Assembly: GCA_950295325.1 (NCBI GenBank)
Contig: OX485803.1
Location: 23,932,001 to 23,996,000 of the forward strand
DNA: 64,000 nt
Source: Polytrichum commune
Lineage: Eukaryota > Streptophyta > Polytrichopsida > Polytrichales > Polytrichaceae
Direction: 5' to 3'
The notes under the pieces are model-generated. The model was not told the DNA's origin, made no database searches, and saw only the letters and a program-made list of their open reading frames with translations. A program made the translations under genes and the position numbers. Position 1 is the first letter of the stretch, and every line of letters starts with the position of its first letter. Below are positions 12,735-24,568 of the stretch, piece after piece.

Positions 12735-13430
12735 TTTGGATGAACTCAAAGCAAGTTGGGACGACACGCCTTGCAAACATACTCATACGAAGTGTCATAA
12801 GAAAAGTTACCACAATGACATCAAACACCACTCGACACTAAACACAACATTTAGCGTACACTACACTAAATATGATATGTAGTGTCACTTACTATTTGGA
12901 ATCACACAATGCTACATCCTTTTACCATTCATGTTAATTTTTTTTACCAAGTAAAGTTGTTGAAGTTCTACAACGTCCAAACAACCAATTCAATATTTGT
13001 TGGTAAAGTATGAGATGCTTAATTCCAACTAGTTAAGTGACATTAAATACAATACATGGTATGGTGTAGTGTAGTGTAAAGTGGCCCTAGTAGTTAACAT
13101 TTCAAAGCGGGGGCTCGTTAAATAGGTGCCAAGTGTCAGAGGCCATGAGGCCTCATTGGGTGCCCATATTCCATGGCGATCGTGCCCAGTCCGCAGTCTG
13201 CAAAGATAAAAAGAGATTTTGACATGGCATAATTAGTACTTAACTTACATCAACTTGTGTGGTGGCAGCCTTTGATTTGGAGAGTCTAGCTACACTAAAA
13301 CATTGTAGTTAGTGTCATAATATGGCATTTTATGTCACCGTGGTAACTTTTCTAATGACATTTGTTATTTATGAATAAGCTCATAACAATATCGTCATCC
13401 CGACTCATTTTCAGTTCATCCATTTTTGGG
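12735..13430. mobile_element. foldback element with long inverted ends
   Basis: The left part (about 12735-12880) matches the reverse complement of the right part (about 13270-13430). Matching blocks include TGGATGAACT, AGAAAAGTTACCACAATGAC and the AGTGTCACTTA region. A second, inner inverted pair is formed by CACTTACTATTTGGAATCACA (12885) and ATTCCAACTAGTTAAGTGAC (13020). The element would fold into a long imperfect hairpin. The inner pair defines a small MITE family also present at 56.3, 58.3 and 58.9 kb. Confidence 0.6.
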
Positions 13431-14069
13431 TTTACTCCTGCCTCCTAACAATTATGTACTGAAACGTTGTCGTGGATGATTGAAATTTGGACGAGAAATC
13501 ACTCGGTAAGTGACAATTTTCCAATATTGTCGAACGTATAATGCTCAAATGTTCATAACATTCGTCAGATTCGTAAGAATGTTTCGTGGGACTGACAATT
13601 TTCCACAAAATATTCCCCACGTTCAGACTGGATGTGGGGAATAGATGGGAATATTCCATGGGATGTTGTTAGTGCCATAGAACATTGTTACGGATCTGAA
13701 CAATGTTATGTTGTTTACAAGGAGTGTCAAAGAATGTTAGGGTTACATCATTTTGTGTTGGTGACACTAACACACGCGGTTTGCAATTAGTATTGAGCGA
13801 GACAAATAGAATTGGTGACACTAAATACAGTAGTCATGGTCAAGGGCCTTTGCTGCGTCAATGTCTTCTTCATCGAGTCCAAGACTCCTGCAAGTCTTCT
13901 GATGAGCGAGGAATATGGAGCTAGGGGACTCGGTCATTTGTGGTTGCAAATTACTTGTAAAACTATCAAAAACCAAATAAGGTATGCTTGTGTTACTTGG
14001 TCACTACTTTCTCAATTGGACAACTTGTATTCGATCGGTGTGTGTGGTCAAGTGAGGATCAAAGAACAA

Positions 14070-14545
14070 GAGAATGGTAGAACTATGAGGCTCTATCCTT
14101 TCTTATGAAAGACTACAGTAGTAGTTGTACACTTTGCTCATGCCAATCTATGGCTATTTACTATACTTATAACCAACTATAGTCAATTAGATTTTTTTCA
14201 ATACATTTTAGGGAAAAACTATAGTTAACTAGGCATATATAACTAGAGTTAACTAGATTTTAGAACAATTATAGTTAACTACATTTTTTGGCAGGTCAAA
14301 TCGCGAACAACTATAGTTACGAAATGCAACTAGTTAACTAATAGTTGAATTAGTTGGTTAGTTGGTTAGTTGTCCAAGGTATGCGAGCTTTCACCGTCCA
14401 TGTTAAATATACTGGACCAAACATAGCATGAACGAGTAACGTCCAAGTGTGAACGCAAAGTGGTTAGGAAATTTGCTCTTGAAACTTAGAAGTCGATGCA
14501 TAGTCTGTGTCCTATAGACAGAGCCAACAAACACCAGAAAGACAC
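14070..14545. repeat. dispersed repeat, partner of 57060-57500
   Basis: Blocks shared with 57060-57500 include GGTAGAACTATGAGGCTCT, ATGAAAGACTACA, TTTGCTCATGCCAA and GTGAACGCAAAGTGGTTAGG, in the same order. Between them lie many copies of the palindromic word TAGTTAACTA (14200-14350). There is no coding frame. I infer a decayed mobile element. Confidence 0.6.
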
Positions 14546-14899
14546 ATGTTTAAAATATGCGGATTGAACTGTGTCTTCAAATTTTATGAACAACTTCATA
14601 CTTAACTTGGAGCATATTTGGGAGGACCAGTGTATTTAAGTAAGGAAGCAACAAACATGCACATCTCATAATCATAACTAAATAAGGGGAAGTCCGATAT
14701 TCATGCCGATTTTTGTTGATGGTTCATCATAGATACGTTGCTAATGCAACACAATTTTGGAAACGTACATACGATCAATGGAAAATGGGGAAGAAGAGAA
14801 ATGAACCGAATCACACTAGCACCTTCTAGGGTCCCTAGAATATGTGGGAGGTAAGGTAAGCGGGTCTTGAACGCACACTTTTCTATGTGTACCCAATTC

Positions 14900-15130
14900 T
14901 TGTAGGACATGAATCATGCGATTAGTGCAAGATGATTAGCAAATCCAAATCATGAATGTAGCCACTTTCCTCATGATTTTTGGAGCTTGTATGAACATTT
15001 TATATACCTATTTTAAAGCAAAATTCTACGAATTATAAAATGATCATATAGATCTCCCTAGTTATGTTGACTATTTGCGTCTAGAATGATGAACAACTTT
15101 TGAATGTTGTTCTTGGCATCTGTTCTTTAT
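14900..15130. repeat. dispersed repeat family copy 2
   Basis: Shares GATTAGCAAATCCAAATC and CCACTTTCCTCATGATTTTT with the copies at 780 and 39360, followed by a diverged but alignable tail. Non-coding. Confidence 0.5.
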
Positions 15131-16265
15131 GCAAGTTCCTATTTCAAAAAAGTTTGATTTTATGGTGCATTTAAATGAATTATCAACCCATCATAAATCA
15201 TCAAAACCTACACCAAATAATACAAGAGTCGCCTACCTAGGGTGTTTTAAAGTAAAAATTGAAGAAAATATTATAATATTCACATTATATTCTCTAAATT
15301 GATAAAGCATTCCCAAATATGCCACTATATTATAGTAGTGCCTCATAAAACACTCCTTGCATGCACATGGTTAAAAACTCCTTTCTTTCTTGCCTTATGC
15401 ATTCTTTGGATCTTCCAATGAATCCCTCAATTTCAATGGTCATGATTGTCCAAGCATACATGACGTAGTAAGTCCCTAAGGTAAATGCCCTTAATTTGGT
15501 TACTTATCTTAATCAAATATCTATATTTGAGTTGCATGTGACTAGGTGTGGATCTAAGAACGGACACCAAGAAGATGCGTGTCTAAAAAGTAAATGACTA
15601 CAAGTTAGGTGCTTAAAGTTTGTTAACCATTCTAGGCTCAATACTCAACATAATTGGAGGGGGAGGGGGAGGAGAGGGCAATGTGGTTGTTGAAATCCAA
15701 GTTGATATTTATCTACCCCAATTCTTCTAGCTTTATACTTAGTTTCCATACCACTTATTGCCCCTTGTTCTTAATGGTTATTGCTATTCAAATTCTAAAT
15801 ATGTATGGGGCTCCTATACTAATGATTTTAAATGGAAGTTAAAACAAACCCATGTTGATTGATTGATAGACTTGACTCTCTTTCATGTGCACACACAACC
15901 ATTCCTTGTGACCAGGGTGAGAGCTTAAACTCAACATTCTTAAGAGACCAAAAGGAAATCCCTCCAACAAAATTGGGAATTCCACAAGACTTGCGTACTC
16001 ATGGTAAGCCTTGAAGGAAGAACATCTTGTAGACTAGAGCCCAAGGAGTGAATTCTTCATATAAGGTATGAACCAATGCGATTGTATGGATGGATATTAT
16101 TTGATGCATCATGTACATGAGAGAGAGGTCGAGATTAGACCATGTTGATGTAAGAGATGGTATTGGAAACATGTCGAGAGAGTCACACAAGTGACAAAGC
16201 ACAACAAAGATACACACAAGGTGAGGATCAATGCACAAATTGAAGCTCGTTGGCAATTGATGTTA
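15131..16265. other. intergenic, no gene recognised
   Basis: AT-rich, with only short frames lacking motifs. Nothing supported. Confidence 0.45.
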
Positions 16266-16875
16266 TTAACCCCTAAAGGACCACGCTATTTTATGTTCAC
16301 ATCCCATACAATATGCGGCTTGTTGTATGGGTAGTCCCTAAGAGTTCTTTATGAGTGTTGATTCAGTTGAGAATTTTTTTCCATGATTATATTTTGAGCG
16401 TATACATATGATTGCTAATTTGTTGGGGGTAATGGTCTTTGAGAATCGTGTTTACATGTTTAGGATTCAGGCACACTACTATCCTTTGACAATACATGTT
16501 GCCTCCCAAGTATGTGTGAGTATGTATGAACATATTCTCTTGACAAACCTATCGAATGATGTCACCATCTACCCTCCACATATAGGAGGGCATGTCAATG
16601 AAACTTGATTTTCTATTAATCCAAGACCCATCCTTGTGACCGTATCAAACGGTAAAGCCCATTGGCAAACTCTTTTGTATGGAGCACCAATTATGTGGTC
16701 TTTGAGTACAATACATGTGTAGGCCCCAATGGTGTGAATACATATATCTCTCTCTTGAAGTGAGCATACATTTAACACATCCATATTTTCATGTTGTTTT
16801 TCCCAAAAATCATTATGAGGTTCCTTGAAAGCTATCACTCACGCATTTTGGGGTTGCTAGTCCTTTAGGGGTTAA
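16266..16875. mobile_element. piggyBac-like MITE 2 (602 bp, TTAA flanks)
   Basis: It begins CCCCTAAAGGACC at 16270 and ends GTCCTTTAGGGG at 16871. TTAA lies on both sides (16266-16269 and 16872-16875). The interior shows no obvious similarity to element 1 at 10.2 kb beyond the ends. Two elements sharing ends, target site and length but not interior suggest a family mobilised by one transposase acting on the ends. Confidence 0.72.
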
Positions 16876-17224
16876 GCCCATGAGATATTAATGATATGCA
16901 TGAGAAAGAACAATGGGAGGAAGACATCTTATGATTAGACGGAATGCGATGCATGTCTTGACAAACATCCTTCTCCAATATGTAGAGCCATGAAAGTTCT
17001 CATTGGATGGGAGACAAGTATGTAAGGTACTTATGAGGGGTCGGCCATCACGAATTTATCAGTTGGTGTAGTTTGATATTGAATTAACATAGCATTCGGT
17101 GGCATAATTATGGTAACTTGGTCACTAGTACTAGGGCATAGGCTTGGGAATAGGAGTTTGTAAGGATTTTCCAACGTTTTTACTTTCAACGTACTTGGAT
17201 CTTGAATAATCTATATGCCTCACA
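16876..17224. other. intergenic, no gene recognised
   Basis: No recognisable frame or repeat. Confidence 0.4.
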
Positions 17225-17445
17225 CATTTGAGGACATGCCAAACTCAAACAGTGAGTTCATTCATGACAACAACTGCCAATCCATTTGATCTTTTTAATT
17301 TGATCTATATCTTTGATTTTTCTCATTATCATTGCCATCGTTATTTTTCTCTATTTGTGTGCCATCTATGTTGCTACCGTCTCCATATGTCTCCCCAACA
17401 TTGTAGCCATTTTGGTACATGTTACAACCTCACACCAATGTGCGA
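17225..17445 (+). repeat. decayed copy of the glucanase leader region
   Basis: This aligns along its length with 18070-18290, which sits just upstream of the glucanase start. Shared words include CAAACTCAAAC, GTGAGTTC, GTCTCCCCAA and CCTCACACC. The upstream copy repeatedly has T or A where the gene-proximal copy has C or G. This is the direction expected from deamination of methylated cytosine in unselected DNA. It carries no glucanase exon. Confidence 0.7.
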
Positions 17446-18069
17446 CTTGTGGTACCCATGTTAGAGTGTCTAGTAAAACATACCCCTTATAGGTTTTCGG
17501 CTAATTTATTCCAACTTAATCTCAATAAACCAATTGGGGGTCGTTCACGCTAATGCCAATGTAGTCAAATATGCAAAATATCAAATGTCTAAGTGGGTTC
17601 ATGTAATTGATCATGCTTAAGATATTTACCACGATTAGGGTTGTGTGGTTTCCACCATTTGCACCCTAGAGAGTTTCTCCACTCTCGTTTAGTCAGGTCT
17701 TGGAGGCCTTGTATGTTGTTTGGCAAGTTAATTCACTTGCCCAGTGAAAGCAAAGGAAATTGTGAGCTATAACTTGGTTCCCAACGCGTTCACCTTCAAC
17801 ATGTCTACACGGATATGTGCAATTAGGTTGCCTTTGCGAATAGTTTGCCTCTTTACTCATGCAAATTACCTATGGAACGAAATCACACTACAAAAAACAC
17901 ATAACTTTGTTTATTCATTTATGTAGCAACCACATTAAAAACATAATTCACATGTAAGTTGTTACTGTGGTGATGTGGCGATAAATGTTCAATATAGTGT
18001 GGACAGGTCAATAAATTAGCGTGAGGCAACCTCATTGCTCATGCCAGTCTAAAATCTACAGACGTTGTA
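17446..18069. other. intergenic, no gene recognised
   Basis: AT-rich spacer between the two leader copies. A CACTACAAAAAA word at about 17886 is noted but has no partner. No gene seen. Confidence 0.4.
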
Positions 18070-18630
18070 GATTCCAGGGCCTGTCAAACTCAAACGGTGA
18101 GTTCCTGACATCAGCCGCCAGCCCACCTGATCTCTGAGCCTCTGCTCTTACTATCTGCACAGAATCGTCATCGCCATCGCCATCGCCATCGCCACCTCTC
18201 TCTCTCTCTCTCTCTGCCCTCCATCTCCATCGTCTCCCCAATCTTACATTCTAGCCGTTCTGGACATTGCTGCAGCCTCACACCTAGCTAGCTTCACATG
18301 ATCTCCTCCACAATATGATCCTTGCATTAATCTCCAAGTTTTTAAGGTGCTCTCCGAACTTCCAGCTGCAGTAGCTTATAGCCGATCTCACGTGCTGGTG
18401 CTGGAACACTATTTGTGTCCACGCCAGAAGTTACCTAGGTTTTGGAGCTTTGCAAAACACAGCTTGTACATTGAGGAGTTGTTTGATGAGCCTGCAGCTG
18501 GCGATGGTGGTCATGTGGTATGAGCTGAGGGTTTAGGGCTTGTATAACTTGTAGTGGAGGAAAGGAGCGGAGCGGAGGTCGGCGCAGGGGGATATTAGAA
18601 TTCTGGTTTGGAAGTGAGGAGCAGCTAGCC
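18070..18630 (+). promoter_or_regulatory. presumed promoter and 5' leader of the GH17 gene
   Basis: This sequence lies directly upstream of the signal-peptide exon and is GC-richer than the DNA further upstream. It holds a hexamer run based on CATCGC and a CT run (about 18163-18220), both common in plant 5' leaders, and a TATAA word at about 18544. Where transcription starts cannot be told from sequence alone. The first part (18070-18290) is duplicated at 17225-17445. Confidence 0.4.
18163..18220. repeat. (CATCGC)n then (CT)n microsatellites
   Basis: About four CATCGC units are followed by a run of CT dinucleotides, in the presumed glucanase leader. The duplicated leader at 17.3 kb has only interrupted remnants of the same runs. 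Confidence 0.85.
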
Positions 18631-21600
18631 ATGATGCACATCATGGCGAGATGCAAGCTACTGGTGGCATTACTACTCGTCAGCTGCTCTGCTCTTCGCC
18701 TCTCCGGTACTACTTCGTGCTTATATATGCAGTGATCATCTCCTCGCCTTTTGGGTTTGCGTGTGACACCATGTGGGGTAATACGGGGTTTATTTGCAAG
18801 TGTGCGTTCTAATTTAGGAGATGACTTTAATTTCCTGAACTAACATGTAATGTCATGTGCATTCATGCATATTGCAGCTAGCGACTTAGAGGGTTAAGGT
18901 TAAGCAACAGGTGCCCAATTGCAACCCCATTGGAATATACTCGAACTAGTTGTGCAGCTAGGTAGCTACAAGGTGTGGGTTAGTCCTGGAGGAAGAGATC
19001 ATCAGTCTGCCTCCTAGAACTTTAGATTGTTAGATACCGGTTATATGGTACATGGAAAATGGTGTAATGCCATTGATGCTGCGGGTGCTTCTTGCAATTA
19101 CGGCTAGCTACCCTTTCACATAATGAGTTTGGGCGACACCCTCCATTTTGTGACTAGGTATGAGACACAGGAATTTCATAAACATGATTAAGTATCAGCA
19201 GCCATTAGAAGGACTACTCAAGTCTTTTGGGTTTTGATTTTTTTTTGTGTGTATCTGGGGGTATGTTCTATTTGCACTATGTGTCGGTTCTTTGGAAGAT
19301 GACTACTTGCTTTGATCCTTGGAACACATTTTCCACGAAATGCAGGAATCATTTCTTCACAGACATTATTAGCACGCAGCCTGCATGACTACAGAAGTCT
19401 GGTGTCGGCCTGCAACATCTCGATTGAGAATAGATCCTCAATAGGTTATAACTAGTTAACTTCATGCTTCAGACATAAATCTACATCCTGATGGATGGTC
19501 GTGTTTCGATTATTTCCATATTATGGTTGGTCGTCAATCGCAACTTCTGAAGCAAAACGGTTCCTCGATACCTCACAGTCGTACCACTGTTCTCCAAGAC
19601 TTCTATCTTTGATAAGTCTGATGCTTATTCTCGCCATGTAGTCCTTCCTTGCGGCTACTCTCTCAGCATTTGGTGGGTTTACTTAGCCATAGCTACGCAC
19701 ATATTGTGGCTATGGAGGGGTGGCCTAATAAACGGAATACAGGAATTTCACAGACATTTGTCGTCCTGCATCTCATTGAAAGTATCTCCTCAATAGGTAA
19801 ATAGTGGTCCTACTAATTCAGATGTCAATTACGATCTGCATTCTCGTGTGCATTTCCATTTGATCTTATTCTTGTGGGTCATCCATCGCACTTCGGAAGC
19901 AGGAGTAAAAGGGTTATGCAGCATCTCACATGAGTACCGGTCTCCAAGACTTGGACCTTTGGAGAGAGGTCACGTACATAGAAGCGCCTTCTGGCAATTC
20001 TTTGCAATATCAGCCTTCCGTGCACTTAAAATCATCCCTCGACTGACTCTAGCTTGCGAAAGCTGCATGTTGTGCCTGCAGACTTAGCCTGATGGATGAT
20101 GTAGGTAGAATGAGGAACGACCACATCTCAATTTCTTTTCCAATGTGACGAGTTTAACTCTGTTCTTATAAGCGTTGGGTTGTTCAAGTTTCTGCCGGCC
20201 CGAGTCAGTTTCTTTCGTGCAATTGAAGAGGCGGCCCGTGGGAACTACAGGAGGAAATTTTGGAATCCATTTTCCTCCCGAATGTGATGAGGTTAAGTCT
20301 GTTCTTACGAGTGGGGGGTTCTTCAAGTTTCCGCGCCCGGACTGAAGTAGTCTATTTCGTGGATTTCTTAATGAGGCAGGAAGTATAGGAGTAAAGTAAA
20401 GTATGGAGCCTCTTTATGTCCACAATGTGATGAGATAGCTCGTCTGTTCTTCATAATATGCATGTGGGGTTCTTCTTCTTCAAGTTTCTGCGCCCGGAGT
20501 AGAGTACTAACTAGTAGATTTCTTTCCTGATGATATGTAGTGCTGAGTATCTTCTGTAAGAGGCTGGAAGTATAGGAGTAGATTATGGAACCCATATGTC
20601 TCCGCAATGTGATGAGATAGAGTTCGTTCTTCTTCTTCTTTGCATGCTGTGTTCATCATTTGCATGCTGGGTTCTTCTTCTTCAAGTTTCTCCGCCTGGA
20701 GTAGAGTACCAAGTAGGTATGTTTCGTGGATGATTCTTACCGAGTAGATTTCTTTCTTTTGTAATACTGAGCTAGTTTTTTCGTAAGATACTGAAACTAT
20801 AGGAGTAAAGGATGGAACCCATACCTCTCCGCAATGTGATGAGATAGAGTCTGTTCTTTATGATATGCATATTGTAGGGCATTCCTTCAAGTTTCTGCGC
20901 CCGAAGTGTGTTTCTTTCGTGGGTGATTTATAGTACTGAGTGTGTTTCTTTTGTAAGAGGTTGAAAGTATAGGAGTAAATTATGGAACCCACATGTCTCC
21001 GCAATATGATGAGATGGAGTCCGTTCTTTTATGATATGCATGTTAGGTTTTCTCCTCCTTCAAGTCACTGTGCCCCGAGTAGAGTACTGAGTAGGTCTAA
21101 TTCACGGATGATTTGTACTACTGAGTTAGTTTCTTTCGTAAGAGGCTGGAACTGTAGGAGTAAATTATGAAACCCATTTTCCTCCAATGTGATAAGACAG
21201 ACTCTGTTCTTTGTGATATGTATGTAGGTTTCTTCTTCAAGTTTTCTGCGCCCGGAGCAGAGTACTAACTAGTAGGTTTCTTTCCTGGATGATGTGTAGT
21301 ACTGAGTCCTTAGTGTCTTTCGTGACTTCCGTGAAAAGCTGGAAGTATAGAAGTACATTATGGAACCTATATGGCTCCGCAATGAGATTGATAGAGTCTG
21401 TTCTTTATGACATGCATATTGCATTCAACTTCAAGTTTTGCGCCTGGAGTGCAGTACTAAGGGAGTTCCTTCGATGGATGTTTTTGTTGAACTCAGAGGC
21501 GGGGACGATTGGAGTGAACTATGGCACACTCGGCAACAACCTGCCAAGCCCCGCACAGGTCGCACAGCTCCTCCTGCAAACATCCCTGCGCAGCGTCAAG

Positions 21601-24568
21601 ATCTACAACACGGACCCAGCCATCATGCAGGCATTCGCCAACACGGGCATCAAACTCATCGTGGGAGTGGGCACAGAGTCCATCCCACTACTGGCCAGCA
21701 GCCCCGCAGGCGCACAGGCATGGGTGGCCACCAATGTGGCAGCCTACATGCCCGCTACAGCCATCTCCGCCATCGCTGTAGGAAACGAGGTGCTGATGAC
21801 ACAGTCCTCCTTCGCCTCCCAGCTTGTCCCCGCCATGATCAACGTCCACACAGCGCTCGTGAGCCTCAAGCTCGATGGGCAGGTGAAAGTTGGCACCCCA
21901 CATAACCTCCAAGTGCTCCAGAAATCCTTCCCACCATCCGCAGGCACATTCCGGACCAACATCACCAACGAGGTTAAAGCACTCTTAGCCTTCCTGTCAT
22001 CCACAGGAGGGCCCATCATGGTGAACTTCTACCCATATTTCGCATACCGCGACGACCCCAAGAATGTATCCCTTAATTACGCCCTGTTTCAACAACCCGA
22101 CGCGGGGGTGACTGACCCCAACACAGGATTGCATTACACCAACATGTTGGATGCGCAATTGGACTCAGTGTACTCCGCTATGGAGAGACTTGGGTACCAT
22201 AACATCCCCATTTTGATCTCCGAAACCGGATGGCCATCCGGTGGGGACGCGGCCGAGCTCGCTGTTGGCCCATCCAATGCACAAATCTATAACCGCAACT
22301 TGATGAAATACATCACCGCGGGCGCAGGGACACCCCTCCGCCCGGGGACATCCGTGGATGCATACATCTTTGCTCTCTTCAATGAAAACATGAAACCGGG
22401 GTTAGGATCCGAGCGTAATTTTGGTCTTTTTAACCCTGACAAAACTGCTGTGTATAACCTTGGGTTGCTCACTGGGGCTGCACCTGCCCCTTACCTTTCC
22501 CCTGTTTCGCCACCCCCTCCAATTGTTACACCTTCTCCGGTTTATTCTCCTCCAATGGTTGTGACACCTCCGCCGGTGTACTCTCCTCCGGTCGTTGTTA
22601 CACCTTCTCCGATATACTCTTCGCCTCCTCCTTCTAGCCCTGTGACCACTCCTGTTCCAGTGCAGAGTGGGAACACGGGTAAGACGTGGTGTGTGGCGAA
22701 GGCGGGTGCCAACACGCAAGATACCACGAATGCGCTTAACTTCGCCTGCGGGGAGGGAGGGGCCGATTGCACGGGCATCCAGGCGAGTGGGCCGTGTTAT
22801 AATCCCAATACTCTCCTATCGCATGCCTCGTATGCGTTCAATGCTTACTACCAGAAGACGGGGCGGAACTATTGGAACTGCTACTTCGGCGGGACTGGGG
22901 TCATCACCATCACCGACCCAAGTATGTGAAAGTTTCCTTCCTTCCTTCCTTCCTTCCATTTTGTGCAGTTGTTGTTGTTGTTTGTCCATTTGGTGGTTTT
23001 GCACGTGAATTGATGTATTTGCCAATACGAAATTCGTCAGGCCAGGGTGAGAAGAAGTCATTATAAATTCTTACTTTTGTGTCGACTTCTATTTGGATGT
23101 TTGAACCAAGAATGTTGATCCTTCCTTCCTGCCTGCCTTTCCGTGCACTTCTTGTTGCTGTTGTTTGTCCCTTTGGTGGATTTGCACATGATTCGGTGTC
23201 TTTGCCAGTACGGATTTCGTGAGCCTAGGACAAGGAGAAGCCATTATATAGAGATTCATACTTTATGTCGACCTCCATTTTGATGTTTGAACCAAGTTTG
23301 TTGATGTTTCCTTCCTTCCTTGCTTTTTGTGCACTTGTTGTTGTTATTGTTGTTGTCGTTGATGTTTCCTTCATTCCTTCGTTCTTTCCTTTCTGTGCAC
23401 TTGTTGTTTGTCCCTTCGGTGGTTATGCACATGATTTGTTCTCTTTGCTCATTCGAATTTTGCCAGCCCATGGCGAGGAGAAGCCATTCTTTATTCATAC
23501 TTTATGTCAACTCCCATTTTCGATGACGGTGCATGGTAGTGTTTGTGGTCAAGACCTCCCTCGCTGGATTTGCTTTGGTAATCTGCTGTGTTTTATGTGG
23601 TGGCATATGATTCTGTTTGCTAAATTGAGGGCGAGAAGCCATTTGAAATTTGTCCTTCTTGTCAACTTCCTAGTCTGATTGACGTGCATTGTCATGTCTG
23701 TGATCAAGAGCAACCTATCTCACTAGAGTTGTTTTAGAAGTCTGCACTTGCTGTATGCTGGGTGGCACATGATCCTGTTTGATAAATTGAGGGTGAGAAG
23801 CCATTAGAAATTCGTCCTCCTTGGCAACGTCCTATTCTACTCCTATTCTAGTTGACGGGTACAGTGGTGTATCCGACTAATTCCTACTTACTGGATGTCC
23901 TTCGGAAATCTGCACTTACTGTTTTTGTGGTGTCACATGATTCTGTTGCTTAAATTGAGGGTGAGAAGCCATTAGAGATTCATCTCTTGTGGCAACTCCC
24001 GTTCTATTGGACATGCTTGGCAATGTCTCACTGGATTTGCTTGGGCACTCGAAACATATTTCTTATGCACAAGCTGTGGTTTTTTCTCAGTGGTTTTGCA
24101 CATTCTCTTTGCCCCATTCCACCAGCTTAGTGCGAGAAGCCATCAGAAAGTTCTTAATGTTAATTCCGGGATAGTAGTGTCTGATAAAAAACTCACTAGA
24201 TTTGCTTCGGTACTAAATGAGTTTCCTCAACTCTGATGTTCTTTCTTGACTAAACTCTTGGTAATATGGATAACCTAAGAGCGGTTTCCATCCTCTTCAA
24301 TTGAATTTGGGTTAATGGAAGAACTTGGCTTTGTGTCTGAAGATAGGCAACAATGTAGTGGTGACCGATGAGAGCTTGCCACTTGACTGTGCTTGGCATT
24401 CATGAATGTAAATCAAGGACCTTGATTCTTGGAAATTTATTCTTGCTGGAACTAAAAGAACAAGACCTTACACATGCTCAAAAAGGCCTCGGAATGTGTT
24501 TCCTCAAGCATGATGACGTTCTTTGTTGATGCAACCTTGCAGGTTACTCAGGATGCAATTTCCTGTAG
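18631..24568 (+). CDS. secreted GH17 beta-1,3-glucanase with C-terminal X8/CBM43 domain
   Basis: Three coding exons, 18631-18706, 21497-22921 and 24543-24568, join in phase to 508 codons with GT-AG introns. Exon 1 encodes a signal peptide (MARCKLLVALLLVSCSALRL). The GH17 barrel starts at AGTIGVNYGTLG (residue about 27). The proton donor is Glu123 in AVGNEV and the nucleophile is Glu268 in ISETGWPSGG. A Pro-rich, extensin-like linker (SPPPP, PSPVYSPP units, about 355-415) leads to an X8 domain from TWCVAKAG (about 423). That domain has six Cys, the last supplied by the terminal exon (YSGCNFL). Family knowledge: these enzymes cut 1,3-beta-glucan (callose, fungal wall) in the apoplast, and X8 binds the glucan. 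No GPI-anchor tail follows, so a soluble wall protein is inferred. The second ATG (18634) or third (18643) could also serve. Exon 2 is far more GC-rich than its surroundings. Confidence 0.93.
20090..21450. repeat. degenerate tandem repeat in glucanase intron 1
   Basis: About eight diverged units of roughly 160-250 bp lie head to tail. Recognition words recur in order: CCGCAATGTGATGAGATAGA, TGTTCTT, CTTCAAGTTTCTGCGCCCGG, AGAGTACTAA, TTTCTTTC, GTATAGGAGTAAA and TGGAACCCA. The last unit ends only about 40 bp before the acceptor of the GH17 exon. The repeats are intronic and carry no frame. Confidence 0.8.
22935..24170. repeat. degenerate tandem repeat in glucanase intron 2
   Basis: Seven units are anchored by GAGAAGCCATT (near 23050, 23235, 23470, 23630, 23793, 23960 and 24133), so the period is about 160-235 bp. 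The array opens with a CTTC run at 22935-22960 that reappears inside later units. The sequence is unrelated to the array in intron 1. Confidence 0.8.

Noticed and set aside
16569-16838. Minus-strand frame inside piggyBac-like MITE 2 as a transposase fragment
   Set aside because: No DDD-type transposase motif or other recognisable block; 90 codons in a 602-bp element is within chance.
17884-17900. CACTACAAAAAA word as a CACTA transposon end
   Set aside because: No matching inverted end (TTTTTGTAGTG) at a sensible distance was found.
21289-21496. ATG-rich open sequence directly before the GH17 domain as the true N-terminus
   Set aside because: It is the last unit of the intronic tandem repeat and has no signal peptide; the acceptor at 21496 joins in phase to the signal-peptide exon at 18631.
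21438-22719. Overlapping frames in both strands of the glucanase exon
   Set aside because: GC-rich coding sequence keeps alternative frames open; the GH17 frame has catalytic motifs and matching splice phases.
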